64,000 bases of DNA from Melastoma dodecandrum (lineage: Eukaryota; Streptophyta; Magnoliopsida; Myrtales; Melastomataceae): assembly GCA_029817715.1 (NCBI GenBank), contig JARUPY010000537.1, forward strand, positions 744,001 through 808,000, read 5' to 3'. Shown piece after piece: positions 44,106 through 57,073 of this stretch. Under the pieces are notes generated by a model that saw only the letters and a program-made list of their open reading frames with translations, was not told the DNA's origin and did not search any database. Made by a program: the position numbers and the translations under genes. Positions within the stretch are counted from its first letter, which is position 1. Every line of letters starts with the position of its first letter.

Positions 44106-47014
44106 AAGAACGCCTACATCGATTGCTTATGACAGTTTTCTCCGTTAAGATGATTGATCTTCGGTTGAATGTCGTGAATGCGCAAAGTTGATAGAGCCAT
44201 GTGGTGGGCTTGGGTGGGGATTAGCCACTCATGTAGTAGGCCAAGGTGCTTGTTTCTCGTTAATGAGTGATGCGGTAACTGACCTTCTCCTCTTTTCTTT
44301 GGTGAGAGTAAGTGGTTGACTTATGTCGGGATGACCGCTTGGGTGCCATAGGGAATTCAAAGGGAATTGCCCCAGTCGAAGTATGCGTCGTCGTTTGGTA
44401 GACATCATGTTCTTTGGTATTGGTAAGCTGTTGTGTGAGCCCCAGACGAGTCATCTTGTACCAGTTGCACTATGCGTTCGCCGTCGCTTGAAGAATCTGG
44501 GCCATGTTCATGTTTTTATAGTTGGGATGCTGTGGATCCGGCATTCGTCAAGTTCTTGTTGTCGGAGAAACGATGAGGTTGAATGAAGTGTTCGTATTTG
44601 AGGGTTGATTGCTCGCAGCTGTCCTGATCTCGCAATGCCGTTGTGAATGATGGGGTTTGCCCCTTATGCCGGATTGTGTTGTTGAGTTGTAAGCTGGGGA
44701 ATTGCCCGTGTTTGGAATGATGTTTCTGTTGGTGCGGAAGTTGTGGCGATTGATGATTAGGGGCGTGATGTTCCCGGCGTGTCTAATCTAAGCATGTCTG
44801 TGGATATGGGCTCATCATTAGCTCTGATGTTGACTGCGATTGACTGGTGAGCTGTAACCTCCTTGGGATTTTCATGTTGTTGTAGGTTCGACTTTGAACT
44901 TTGGTAGCCGTTGGGTGATCTTTGGTGTTCGTGTTTGGCTTTGTACTTTGGTAGCCGTTGATATCACTTTGGGCTCATGTCGTTCGACGCACGGCTTTGG
45001 ACCTTTGTAGCCGTAATGGAAACTTTGGTCTTCATATTGTTAGATGTTCGACTTTGGGCCTTGGTAGTCGTCGATAAATCTTTGTCATTCTTGTGCTTGT
45101 AGATTTGTAATGTCATGCTTTGTCCCTACTCCCGTTCGAGGAGCCATGTTGGAGAATTAAACCTTTCTGTGATGGGATTGGAGCCTTGACTTTCCTTCTG
45201 AAAGCCGAAGACATGCTTTGGGATTTCACCGTCGAAATGTCCTCACCTTACACACGCTTCCCCTGACCTCCGCCTTCCTCTGGGTTTGTGGTGCACGACG
45301 TCGACCTCCAGTGCGGACTTGGTGGGGCTGCTTTTGCCCGTAGAGATCGGGGTCTCTTTCCGGAAAGTGGAAGGCCGATGTCAAGGAGGGAAAGGGGCTG
45401 TCACATGGGCCAGGAGGGGAAGATGGCGCCTTGGGAAGGAAGCGGATCCACGCATGCCAAAGCGGAGAAGTCGCTGCTGGGGGATCCCTCGGTTGAGAGG
45501 AAGAAGGACCCCGTTGTTGAGAAGGGCTGCTGGGTCATGGCGACGAGTTCGTCGGAGTTTGGGTATCTTTTCTTTGCCCAAATCTGGTTGAGATCTGGTC
45601 TGGAGAGATCTCCTTGTGGCCGGCATCATACTTCTGGCGGATGGGGACAAGGATGGTCGATTTACTCGGGGTGCGTCGCGTCGGCATGGGTCGTAGACCG
45701 GAGGAAGCTACATCGCGACTGAACTTCAGGAGAGGGCTTGGGTTCGCCTAAAGGTTGGGATGTCAGGTCGCCGGGGTTCGGGGAAACTGGTTGTCGCCAT
45801 GGAGAAGTACGGCGAGTCCGGCCGCCGAAGTCTTCCGGTATGAAGAGGCAAGCCAAGGGATACTTGTACTGGGGCTGTCTCGGTTTGCATGAATGCTGGG
45901 GAAAAGGCGAGATGGTGGGCAAAAGGAGCCCAGTTCGGGGTTGTTTGCTGAGAGTTGGGAGCGGTAGCGTCGGCTCGAAGGGTGGACATCGGCGTTGGGG
46001 AGGACCTCACAGAGGGGCCGCCGCGAACTGGTATGGTTCGCTCAGGGAACCCTCTGCCGATCTCGGAGAGGGACTGAGATCTTTGGTCTCAGCGTGGTGA
46101 CGGGGAAATTGATTGTTGTCGACGGTCGCTGGAGATGAGAGCTTACGCAGGGGGAAACGGAGTTGGCCGTCTGTCGTCCTTGGTGGTAGTGCCGATTCGG
46201 CAGCTTTGGTGCCGGAGGGCGAGATCTCTTGGAAGTTTTCAGGGAAAGAGGTTTAGGCAAGCTTTGGCTTTCTGCGGCGGAGATGACGGTCAGCTGCATT
46301 CAAACCTGCCTTGGGCAGATTCTGGTTAGAAGGGGGTTGATCGATTCAGTTCTTCAACGAGCTGAGGGGTTGGTGGCTTGTTCACGGCAGGAGACATCTC
46401 TGGAGAAGGAAGGGATTGATCGCCGTCCCCCTGGTTGCCCTGTCCTTATTTCCCTTTAATAGAGGGGGTCGGCTCCCCCTTATCTGTTCGATCGTGGCAC
46501 CCACCTCAAGGCGTCACAGGCGATCGTCACAACTATCAGAGAGGGGGGTGACGATTCCTATTGCAGCTGATTTCTTCGCAGCCTGTCACTTCTGTCTGAT
46601 TCTCTTCTTCTCTTCTCTGTTGGGTGCAGGTAGGTGTCTCCCTCCTTGCGCAAATGGTGTCTCCCTGTGAGGCCTTGAACTGCGGACCCTAGGGGAAGGA
46701 GGGACTCAGGCGCAGGCTGGGATTCCGACTCCGTGGGAACCATTTGCTGCCGATGTCTGTTGCCTGGCTGCTGGTGGGTCCGACGAACCTGCTACATTTT
46801 TTTCCGCTGCTGGGGGTTGCCTGATGTGTTGGGCCCCCTTCTGTCTGTCAGCAAAACACCAACAGGAGGAAAGCGACCGATTCCTTGCTTCTCAAATTGG
46901 TCCTAACTTAAATAATTACAAATTAGTCCCCAAATTTTCGAGGTGACATTTAAGCGGGTCCAAGACGAAATCGGCCGGTCTCATTCGGATGACAAACAAT
47001 TTGGGGTATCTACA

Positions 47015-47019
47015 ATGTC
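47015..47019. repeat. 5-bp target duplication ATGTC, right
   Basis: Matches 38402-38406. Confidence 0.55.
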
Positions 47020-49890
47020 ACCTTCAAAAAACCACCATCAGTCACGTACAAGCGAGCCACTTTGGCAACTAAACACTTGCAATACATTATGATGTTTCTT
47101 CGATTAATAAATGCATATCCAAATGGAGAATAAAAACCAACTGTCACCATAAATGGGCCACTTTGACAGCCAAACGTTCATAGCACAACATGGTCATATC
47201 TCACTATGCTCAAAACGTTTGTCACATCAAAAGATTGTATGAGAGTCTTTACTAATGTTTGAATAATTTTATATCTCCTTCCACTGGTCTAAAATTAATA
47301 TGATTACGTAGAACAAACTTTATAATATTTACAACCAATATTTAATTAATTTTTAATTTTTAATTTTTGGTCAAAGTTTGACCGTTGACCGCCGATTGAC
47401 CGGCCTTGACTACCGAACCGGTAACCGGCGCTGACCCACGGTCAGCCCATAGCCTTCCATAAGGGCCAACCCCTTTATGATGGGGTGGGCTAAGCCCACA
47501 ACCCCATCCTTTCTTTTTTTTTATCTGGTCTTAGCCCATTTGAGCTAGAACGGGTTTAATTTAATTTTTTTAAAACCGATTCAGCCTCACAAGCCAGGCC
47601 TAGGCCAGCCGCATGGGCTCGATGCCTGACCCACTTGGATAAGGCCTTTAATCATTTTTTAAAAAAAGCCAAATTGGGCTATTATGGCCAGCCCCACTTG
47701 GGCCTAGACTCTTCCAAGTCACCCTAATTTCAGTTGTTTATTAATATTATTACTATATATATATTAATAATAACGATAATCCAGTTAACCCTAGCCTCAG
47801 TTCTTCAATCACAATCAAGGTAAAACACAATCAACCGATAGGAAAATAGAAACGAAATTCAAACAGTGTCAAAATGATTCTCAAGATAGTAAATCCGCGC
47901 AATTCGCTCTAATACCTCATATGAGAAATTCACATAAACGTATAAATAACAAACAAAGTAAACAACGGAAGACTAAATTGATTTCGTGAGTTTACGATCA
48001 TCGAGAAAGATTAAGAGAAAAGAAAACATACCCGTATTCGGCATGTCAAAAATCTAAATAGAAAAACAAGAGCGGCATAGATCTTCTTCCCATTTTCCTT
48101 CCCGTACGACTGCACTTGATGGAGGATGCAAAATTGGCAAAAATTTACTCTCTGTGAGGGTCAAAAAACCTAATAAAGGATTTCTTTTTATGAAATGTCT
48201 GTTTGGACCTAGCCGTATCTTATCCATCAATGGATCATAGTTTATAAAATAGCTTACACTCAGCTGTAAACCACATTAAACAAATGAGATGTGCATATCC
48301 CATCAATTTTAGTAATCGCGGTACTTTAGTGGGATTTCATGCATTGTTTTATGTCACATCCTATTTTATAAAGTATACGTTATTAAAATAAAATAAAATA
48401 AAAGTAAAGTAAAATAAATATAAACAATTAATGGAAACCTAAATTATAAATTTCTAACACTAATGACTTTCCTTTGAGGGAAGGATAGTGTGAGGCCGTT
48501 GTTACCCTCTTAATGGCAGGTTCTTAGGTGTTACTTACCCGTTTGCCAAAAACCACTTCCTATCCTACTTGCATGTGTTAAGCATGTCTTCAGCGTTCAT
48601 CCAAGGCTATGATCGAACTCTCTGAGATTCAAAGATATTTTGGAGGACATATGATTCATTCTTATCATTTACTAAAAATAGATTGGGCTTTCCACCAGAA
48701 CAAACAAACGTAAGATCTGAATTGCACATTATCTTAGTTGAACGTTATTTATGGTCAGGGAGAAAGAAGGAAATGGAACTTAAATAAGGAATAAACATGA
48801 ACAAATATAAAATGTTATAAAACCAAAACACGTGCTATATGCGAAAGAAATGGCTATCTTTACACACTAACAAGATCAAATAACATATGAACACTTATTG
48901 CTATTGATTCAATCTGTCTATTTTTTTATTACAATCCGTACTACCGATGTATATAAACAAAGGAAAAATAACCGCTAAGTAATCGTCACTTGTTTCCCAT
49001 TACGTGCTTATATCGTCCGTCAACTGTCACATTCGACTGGACTGTCATTCGTCAACTGCGTCATTCGATTGCATCTCCTTCACTCGATTAAATGCAACAC
49101 TCGACCCGCTTGATCACCATCCTTCGAATGTTCCTCTTTCCACGTTCACCTGTTTATCTTCTAGCCCTACGCTATGGTTATCGACTACGAGCCCAAACAT
49201 GCCCAGAATAGTTTACTTACGTGAACAATAACCAACTATACTAAGATTTTAATAAAAGTTTATACAGAAAAAGTCGATATTATATTCCAATTCATGTGGA
49301 TAGAAGAATATGGGGCAGATTGCATGGGAACCTTTAATCTGACGAGCACTCACATGATAAAAAAAGGTATATTGCCCATATGGTAGCAGTGTGGGGTTCA
49401 TACAATGTGCCTCTTTTGCCTCATCTTTTTTGGTGAACCAAGAAATGACATTATCTTTGTCTCCCTACCATCGGATTTGAGTCATGTTCATCTTTAATGT
49501 GACGCTAAACGTTAGTTAATCGGAGAGTTGTATTCATTAGTCGATAAACGTTAGTGTCCGCGTAGCACGCGAATTCCTACTATTCGCGCTTACTTTAGAT
49601 TAGGATTATATATCCGTGTTCGATGCTCGAATTTGGATACTTTTTGTGATATTCTTCAAATACCCGTCGGATACACTTATGAAGTAATAACAATAAGAAT
49701 AATAATAATAATAATAAATTAAAATATTCTCGTCTTCACAATCTAAATAAAGATAAGAATTTTCACATTTCGTGATCGTGCAAGGATATAATTCCAATTG
49801 TCGGAATTCAAAAATAGTTTGCTTCATGATTATAAAAATAAAATTAAAGTTCAAATACAATTTTTTACAAATTATAAATATACGTGATTA

Positions 49891-50201
49891 GTGGAAAGTG
49901 CTAAAGTCCCATTGACAGGACGCTACGTCGTGTATAAAGTTGACGTCATTTTTTCGTACATTCGACGTAAGTGTAGATGTGACTTTCATACATAGGTCGA
50001 TTTGCTTCGTATATTTTTCATACAAACTCATACAAAAGTACGAAAGATCTATGAAGCCCATCGGCCCGTGTACGAAAGTCATGCCACCGCTTACGTCAAA
50101 TGCACGAAAAAGCGTCACATTTCGTATGTATATACGAAAAAATGGCGTCATTCTTCGTACATAACGGGACATCCCATCCACGGGACTTTAGCCCATTCCG
50201 C
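49891..50201. mobile_element. Fold-back MITE, about 311 bp
   Basis: The left end is gtggaaagtgctaaagtccc and the complement of the right end is gcggaatgggctaaagtccc. Pairing continues inward with mismatches through blocks such as cattttttcgta and gacgtaag. There is no coding capacity. TTA borders the left end, and TTA occurs two bases beyond the right end, so a PIF/Harbinger-type origin is possible but unproven. Confidence 0.65.
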
Positions 50202-50767
50202 TATTAGTTCCATGAATAATTTAATTTAATTCTATGCTGTAATATTTTATAAAACAAATCTATTAATATGAATAGCTCTTGTTCTATTAACTTTCTCGGG
50301 GATTTATTCCTTGTTCATCACCGCATATCATAATAGAAGGGGGAAGGTCATAAGCGTTGATTGCTAGATGCTTGTCAAAAGGTAACTAACTATCTTGTAT
50401 TCGTACCCGAATTCTAACTTTCCGAACGTATGTTCGTGACGTTTCGCATATCTTGCGTGTCGTATCGAGACGCCCGGCCGAGTATCACGTCCCGTCTTTC
50501 AAGGTAAGGACACAATTCGATGGAGCCAATATCAATAGTTTGGTCCAGCAACGGGGAGGACCAAGTGGGAGGTTGCGGGGGGGTGGGGGCATCCAAGGTT
50601 GTTGTCCGCACGTAATAATAATAAAGGGGATAGAGAGAATCATTTGCGTGGGCTCTTTCCCCTATAAGTTCACGTGACCCTAACCCACAAAAGCGTTCTT
50701 TCTTCGTATTGTACTAAAAGAAAGTTCATGATCTCACCGGTTATTGCTCGTCAAAAAGTGGAACGAG

Positions 50768-51185
50768 TAGATCGGATAGGATCGGATCGGATCGGACCGG
50801 ACCGGACCGGACTGGACTGGTTGTGACCTGCACAGCACATTGAGACACTTACTAAAATGATTTCGATTAAATTACGAGGAAGCGGGAGTGACTATAAGAA
50901 TGAAAACGAATCATTAAAATGATTTCGATTAAATTACGAGGAAGCGGGAGTGACTATAAGAATGAAAACGAGCCAAGTCAAGACCGAATTCTTCTAGGTT
51001 TGAATTCAATTCGATAACACTAACACAAAACTCGAATTAGAACTCTAACTCGACTATGTTCAAATATGGTACAGGTTGCTCGTAAAAAAGTTGGTAGTGG
51101 GTTGGATTAGATTGGATTGGATTGGACAGAACTGGTTGTGATATGCACACTGAGACAATTATTAAAATGATTTCGATTAAATTAA
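50768..51185. repeat. GGATC/GGACC pentamers and nested duplications
   Basis: A 5-bp satellite (ggatc, ggacc, ggact) runs 50768-50820. A 62-bp unit starting aaaatgatttcgattaaatt is tandemly duplicated at 50854 and 50916. A larger copy covering the end of the pentamer tract, ggttgtga, tgagaca and the start of the unit reappears at about 51099-51183. Confidence 0.8.
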
Positions 51186-52365
51186 TAGTGGGGGAGGAGG
51201 GGGTGGTTGTGAATTTTGTGGATGAATGTGCTTTGGGCAGATGTTTGTCGGGAATATAGACTTTTGCATTAAAATACTCGCTGTCGGCAGAGAGGACGAA
51301 AATGAAAAATCTATAATCACGTAGAGGAGATAAAATAATAGTACCATACATTTATTTACTTATTTGTTTATATTATGTTTCGTTAGTATTTCTTTATCAT
51401 AATTCGTACAAATTATAAAGTATATTTTATTTAATTGGTGAAAAGGAAATAGCCATTTAAGGCACCAAAAAAGCTAGCAATGACGACGAAGTACTTGCCT
51501 TAAATCAATTCTCTAACAATTTCTTTTGTTGGCTCCGAATTTGAATTTGACCCAAATAGGACTCGATAGGTTTTAAACCCGAGATCTTCTTAAATAAATT
51601 CCACTTCAACAATGCCATATTGGTAAATTTTCTAACAGTTAAACTTATTCATTTATATACTCCACATTTATTAAAATAATCATTAACATACTTGGAAAAT
51701 AAAAATTATTACATAATAATTATAATTAGCTTTCATTATTTGATATTGTTATTTCTACATTACATATTTAAGTAACATAGTGTAATCGTACAAATTTCAT
51801 GCCAATGTTTATCACCCAAAAGTTTTAAATTAATATAAATTAATTATTAATCTTATGTTAAAGAAATACGGTTTTATGTTTCATTCTAGTAAGAAATCAA
51901 ATTATTATAAATATTTTTTTAGACATTGAAATTAAGAACATCAATAAGCCGTTTCGAAAGCCGTAAATTTTACTCTAATAAATTATTATTTTTTCCGATG
52001 AGTATTAGTAATTAATTAAATTAACTAATTATTTATTTAGGTAATTTGAGTGACATTTGATACAATATGATCGTGACTAATATACATTTTATGGCCGTGA
52101 CTTGTTACTAATATGATCGAAACCAGAGTCCACATCATTTATCCTGATTGGTGTGGCTTTTCTTTCTTTGGGTTTCCTTCGTTTCTAAGGAATTGAAAAA
52201 TTAGGAAGACAGAAACGGACCGATTAAGAGTTATTTCATGTACTTTAAATTTAGTAATTTAATATTTAGTATGTTTGTGTTTTTTGCCTTTAATATTTTT
52301 TTGATAAATTAAGTTATTCCTGATTTATATCAGGGCAACCATTAACAAAATCCATAGGTGAAATA

Positions 52366-52935
52366 TTAATTTATAGCCTCAAATTTGAGACAACTTTCTA
52401 TTTTGTCATTAACTTAGTTTGTTATATAATTTTGTCACCAACTTTTATTTTTATTTTTATTTTGGCTAATCTTCAATTTTATCGCACGTAAGCCAAATAA
52501 ACCTTAATAGATAATTTTCATTTATAGACTAAAAAAGAAAAAAATTACAAAGAATGAAAAATAATATTGAAACTTCTCATATGGTTTTTTATTTTAAAAT
52601 TTTGATGGACAAATCAAGTAAATTTGAATCCGAAGTTAGACAATAATTGCTAATTTTGTCAAAAACTACGCAAATCGATAAAGGTCGAATGATATTCTAT
52701 TACAGGATTGCTACTACGGGTAAAGTGGAATATGAGGAAAATGAATGAGGGGTTGAAACTCCACGATTTTAGGAAACGGGTCGGACAATATTAAGGCCTT
52801 GTTTTGCTTTCGCTGAAAGAAATTCAAGATTGGCCAAAATCAAAATAAAATTAAAAAGTTGGTGACAAAATTATATAACAAAATAAGTTAATGACAAAAT
52901 AAAACGTTGGCTCAAGATTAAGGCCATAAAGATAT
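52366..52935. mobile_element. Diverged fold-back element
   Basis: 52366-52480 and 52820-52935 are inverted copies (ttttgtcattaacttagttt against aaataagttaatgacaaaat; ttatataattttgtcaccaa against its complement). The interior resembles, in reverse, the region 13880-14200, for example attgaaacttctcatatggt against catatgataggtttcaat. It has no coding capacity. Confidence 0.55.
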
Positions 52936-55900
52936 ATTTTGTATTATTATTATTATTATAAAAAGAACTTTCTTGAAAACTTAAATATTAGGGATTTAAG
53001 AAATAGATCTAAGCAGTCAAGACTACAAGAGAGAAATTCTTTTTATACGCCGGGGGCTTGTAATTTTCATTTTTTTATATAATAAATATTTTATTATTAT
53101 TTCAATATTTCTTATTATATTCGGTTATTAATTTCCATTCTCCTGTACTTCTAAATATTTAAAAAAAAAAAGAATTATAGGGGAAATGGGGTACCAATTT
53201 CGCCACCAAAACATTAGAGATTGTGATTGTTTGCATGAAATTTTGGAACTTTTGTTACGAGGAAAAATGATTTATGATGTTTGGTATTTTGCCTTGAGGA
53301 AAATAATGCGGTGGAACACTTCCACTCGACATTCAGTGACCTTATTCTCTTGAATTCTTCGTCGCTCCATCCCGACTATAAAATGACCTTTTTTTGCTCG
53401 TGTTATTTAAACATATTTGCATCGATTTCGGGACATATTGGTATCTGTGATTCTATTTCTAAATATTATGAACCATAATTCGTAATGACACACGTAAACT
53501 TTGGCCGACAACCTTAAATTAGTAATGGCGTTATTTCATATGCATTGAATGGAGATGTCTGAGTCCCCTTCTTAGCCTTTTTGGAGGGGTTTTGACTTCA
53601 ATGAATTCTTGCCACGTGTACAGAATTTAATTTGAGAGATTATCGGTGGGTCATCCCCCTCCCAACATTCAATTCTCTAAAAACACCTTCTCATTTATTT
53701 CGTAGGACTTCACTGTGACACTTGACATAATCATTAAATGATATAACATCTCGAGGCTAATAACAACGCGCCTTCCAATTTCGTAACTAAAGAAACAATA
53801 CGGATAAATCACTTATGGGTCCGCATCGGATATAACGACGGTAATCAAACCGAATATCGAAATTTACTTAATTATGTAGTCTTCACGTGGAGTTTTCTTC
53901 CTACGTAAAGTTATTCGCGAAATTTTAAAATTTCTTGATTAATATTTTTATATTGGTGTTTCAAACGTTGATTTTGACAGAAAATTAGATTCGTATAAAT
54001 ATTTAAATACCGATTTTAACCTCCCAAAGTGAAGTCGATATTTTAAACGCCCATTTTATAATTTTTTAATGTGAAATCAGGGTTTAAACACCAATTTATA
54101 AGCATTAATCAAAAAAATTTAAAAATAAGGACTCTATTTCACGAAATAATTCGTGGACCAACCTTATTTAGCAACGCACCTCGTTTCCATGAGTACAGTT
54201 TAAGAATACTAAGTATATTTAGCGATCTTGGGGTAAAAAGAAAGACTTCACGAGTTACCTTGAACCGATATAAGATGAACGGTTTTGAAAATAAAATAAT
54301 ATTTGAACACTTGAATCCATTTCATAGGGGAGTACTACACAAAACTCTGTAATAAAATAAAAAATAACGAATGTAGAATAAGGACCGATTCCACAGACGA
54401 GGCACTAATCATTCTAAATTTCAAAAATTTCAGACTATGTAAATAAATAAATAAATAAATAAACATGAAAATATTGTTTTTTTTAATGCAGAATTGATGT
54501 TTATATATATATATATATATATCTCACAACATGCGTCACTGTTTTTTTCTCCCATGATGCATCTGTCAGTCCATTCCACATGCATCCCAAAACCGCGTAA
54601 AAATTTCTCCCCAAATAATAACTTTAATAATAGTTTGATTTATTGATTGTATTAAATAACTTTTTATTTGTATCTATTTGATGATTTCTAATTTCACCAA
54701 AAAAAAATATGTTCCTTTAGTAAATAAAACAAGTGCTTAATATTTAAAACTTGGGATAAACATCGAATCCGGTTAAAATCTGAAATCGGTAGTACAGGGA
54801 AAATATCAAGAAAGATTTTCGAATAAAACTGTGTAAGTTTTAGGTTTTAAATTTTTTGATCAGCACAAGGAACATCGTGTCGAACGGGGACGATGGTGAC
54901 CATCACCTGCCAATTTCATTCTATTCATACGCTTTTCTTCGTGGTGAAGCGCAACGAATTCTGGTCCGGCTTGTGGAAGCCGTTGGACAAGGAGAGGAAT
55001 GGTTCTCGGCCATTTATCTAAATGTTTTTGTTGCCTTCGGATTTTTACGAAGATGATTGTGTTTGGCATTTTGGGTGATGAAATTCGAGGGAGGAGTGAT
55101 GCTGAATTTATGTTTAATATGTTATGCATGATTGGTTGACATGAATTCATATACTGTAAAGCCGCGTGAGAATTTTAAGTCGTGAAACTTCGACTTTTCG
55201 TAAGAATGACTATAAGTGGAAAAGCAACGAACATATCATATAAAGAAGGAAAAAATGTCCAACGATAAATTTCAAAACCGATATAAATTCTAAAAATAAG
55301 GAATCGAGCGTTACGTCCAAATATTTAAAACTTAACGTTTTTCAGTTTTACGTCCAAAACTTACCCAAAACCTGCAAACCCTCTTTTAGAACAACTCCTT
55401 GTCACACAAATTTCCCCATCTTTGGAAACAAACAGTAAAGATACAAGTCATACTAAATAAATCCATCATCTAATATGTTATTATATTTTCTCTAAGTTAA
55501 GCCCTAACAAGGCTTTGTCCCTCCCCTTTTGAAGGAAAGAAATAATGTCACTTTCAGGTATCAATAATCTCATATTCAATCAATCACCCGTCGAGTCGCC
55601 GAGGGGGTGTCTCAAAGTCAAATACAGACATTTTTTAGCTCCATTATTTCTCCCAAAAAAAATTTCACATTATTATTTTTGTTTAAAATAAAAAAAAGTC
55701 ATAAACAATTGAATATTAGTCCTAAGTTTACACAAACCAAATAATGTGAAATTTTAAAATCTTCCCATAAATTAAAAATCTCTTTTGAACTATAAAAAAT
55801 AATTGAAATTTCCATTCACCTATTTATACTTTTTATTCCTACCCAACTTGTCCTACCAGATCTTACTGATAAACTTCGTGGGATATTAATATTATCAGTC

Positions 55901-56400
55901 TCTTGCTCCCATGGAGGAAAAAAAAACACCCACCAAATGAAAAGCAAGCAACCAAAACAAAAGATTCATTAGGTTTCTTTTATAAGTGACATGATATAAA
56001 GAAAGAATCAGAAATTATTATCCGTTAAAAAAATATGTTTTTTTATAAGTGACGTGAAATCCATATTTTTTTGTACATAAAAAGGGTTAAGATTCCCATT
56101 ATTTATGCCGTGGTTATTTCTAATTGGAAGTGTGATAATACCAGACACAAATGCACCAAATGTTTGCCCTTTAAATTTAGGAATTTAACATGTAATAGGT
56201 TTCCTAAGTTGTATTTTTTATATTTAATATACTTCGTTTATTTTATTTTTTTTATTTTAATATATTTTAAAATTTTAAAACTACATTTAATAATTATAGA
56301 ACATTAATAATTATATTTTTTTATAATTTATATTTATTATATACCAATTAATAATAATAATTTTCGTCATCATAATCTATCATTTCATCTCTTTCCCACT

Positions 56401-57073
56401 CTCTGTTGTTCATCCATCATCCATACCTTCCATTTTCCTATTCCTATGATCCCTAGTCCTCCTCCTTGCCTCTTTGGTTAGTGAGAGTGGGGGGTGAGTC
56501 CATTTTCCTTTTTTAAACTTTGTTTTTTTTTTTTGTTGTTTTTGTTTTGTTTCTCAGTAGACTTTTTCATTCCTTGTCTGTCTCCTCCCCATCCCTTCTT
56601 TGAGGATCGCTGGGTGGTTTGGTTTGCTGCCTTCCTCCCGTTGTCTTTTTCCATCTGAAGCCGAAGAAGCTGTGGAAACTACTATTTAAAAAAAAATTAT
56701 TTATTTTGGAGAAAAAAGTGAAGTAAGAATCTGTTCAGGTTGCTGAAGAATTGATTCCGGGTATTATGATCAGTCCTTTTCCTCCCTTTCTTTTGGTATT
56801 ACAATTTGTAGGAACAGTTGTTATTTTCGAGAGGGAGGGCGGGAGATCTGGTATGGACATTGAATGATGATGAATGATTTTGATGACGAGATGGGAAAAT
56901 CGAAATCTGGTTGTTTGATGCTTTTCCTTTTCTGGGTTTCTGGTTTTTTGATGATAATGATGCCTGGATGGTACTGGGTGTTTGATTGTGGTGTCGTTTT
57001 TGTTTGTTTTTTTTTTCTGCTTAATCTGAGAAAATGTGATGTTAATTGCTGCAGTTGAAGGGAAGGTGAAGGT
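56401..57073 (+). promoter_or_regulatory. Promoter and 5' leader of the PMT gene
   Basis: Pyrimidine-rich DNA typical of a plant leader runs from about 56390 to 56650. A strong acceptor (poly-T tract 57001-57017, branch-like ttaat, then ctgcag ending 57054) lies 19 bp before the ATG, so a 5'UTR intron is likely. I could not fix its donor or a TATA box. Open frames on the opposite strand reach into this leader but are shadows of exon 1. Confidence 0.45.

Larger units (their letters stand above)
38407..47014 (-). mobile_element. 8.6-kb GC-richer LTR-type element, no coding
   Basis: The block starts tgtacgcgcgccctccgg and ends ggggtatctaca, with TG and CA at its tips and ATGTC on both sides. 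On the minus strand it would begin TGTAGATACCCC and end GGCGCGCGTACA, which resembles ends of large plant LTRs (recognition from memory). It is clearly GC-richer than its flanks and has many overlapping open frames, but no gag, reverse transcriptase or integrase. Neither terminus has an internal second copy, so it is not a normal two-LTR element. It could be a very long solo LTR, possibly with nested insertions, or a LARD whose LTRs I cannot see. It contains a 56/57-bp tandem repeat (39423-39592) and a 221-bp tandem repeat (43520-44100). Confidence 0.5.
47020..56400. other. Long AT-rich intergenic region
   Basis: I find no gene in 9.4 kb. It contains a MITE (49891-50201), a small duplicated satellite region (50768-51185), a fold-back (52366-52935) and microsatellites: (AAT)n near 49692-49718, (AAAT)n 54441-54463 and (TA)n 54502-54532. 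A patch at 47360-47720 is rich in gttgacc/ggtcagcc and gggctaagccc wording of the kind seen in retrotransposon remnants. Short ORFs such as 54856-55056 have no ATG or no domain. Confidence 0.55.

Noticed and set aside
40402..46743. Many ORFs of 60-250 residues in the GC-richer block
   Set aside because: Overlapping on both strands, Pro/Arg/Ser-rich, no domain, and they lie inside an LTR-type repeat.
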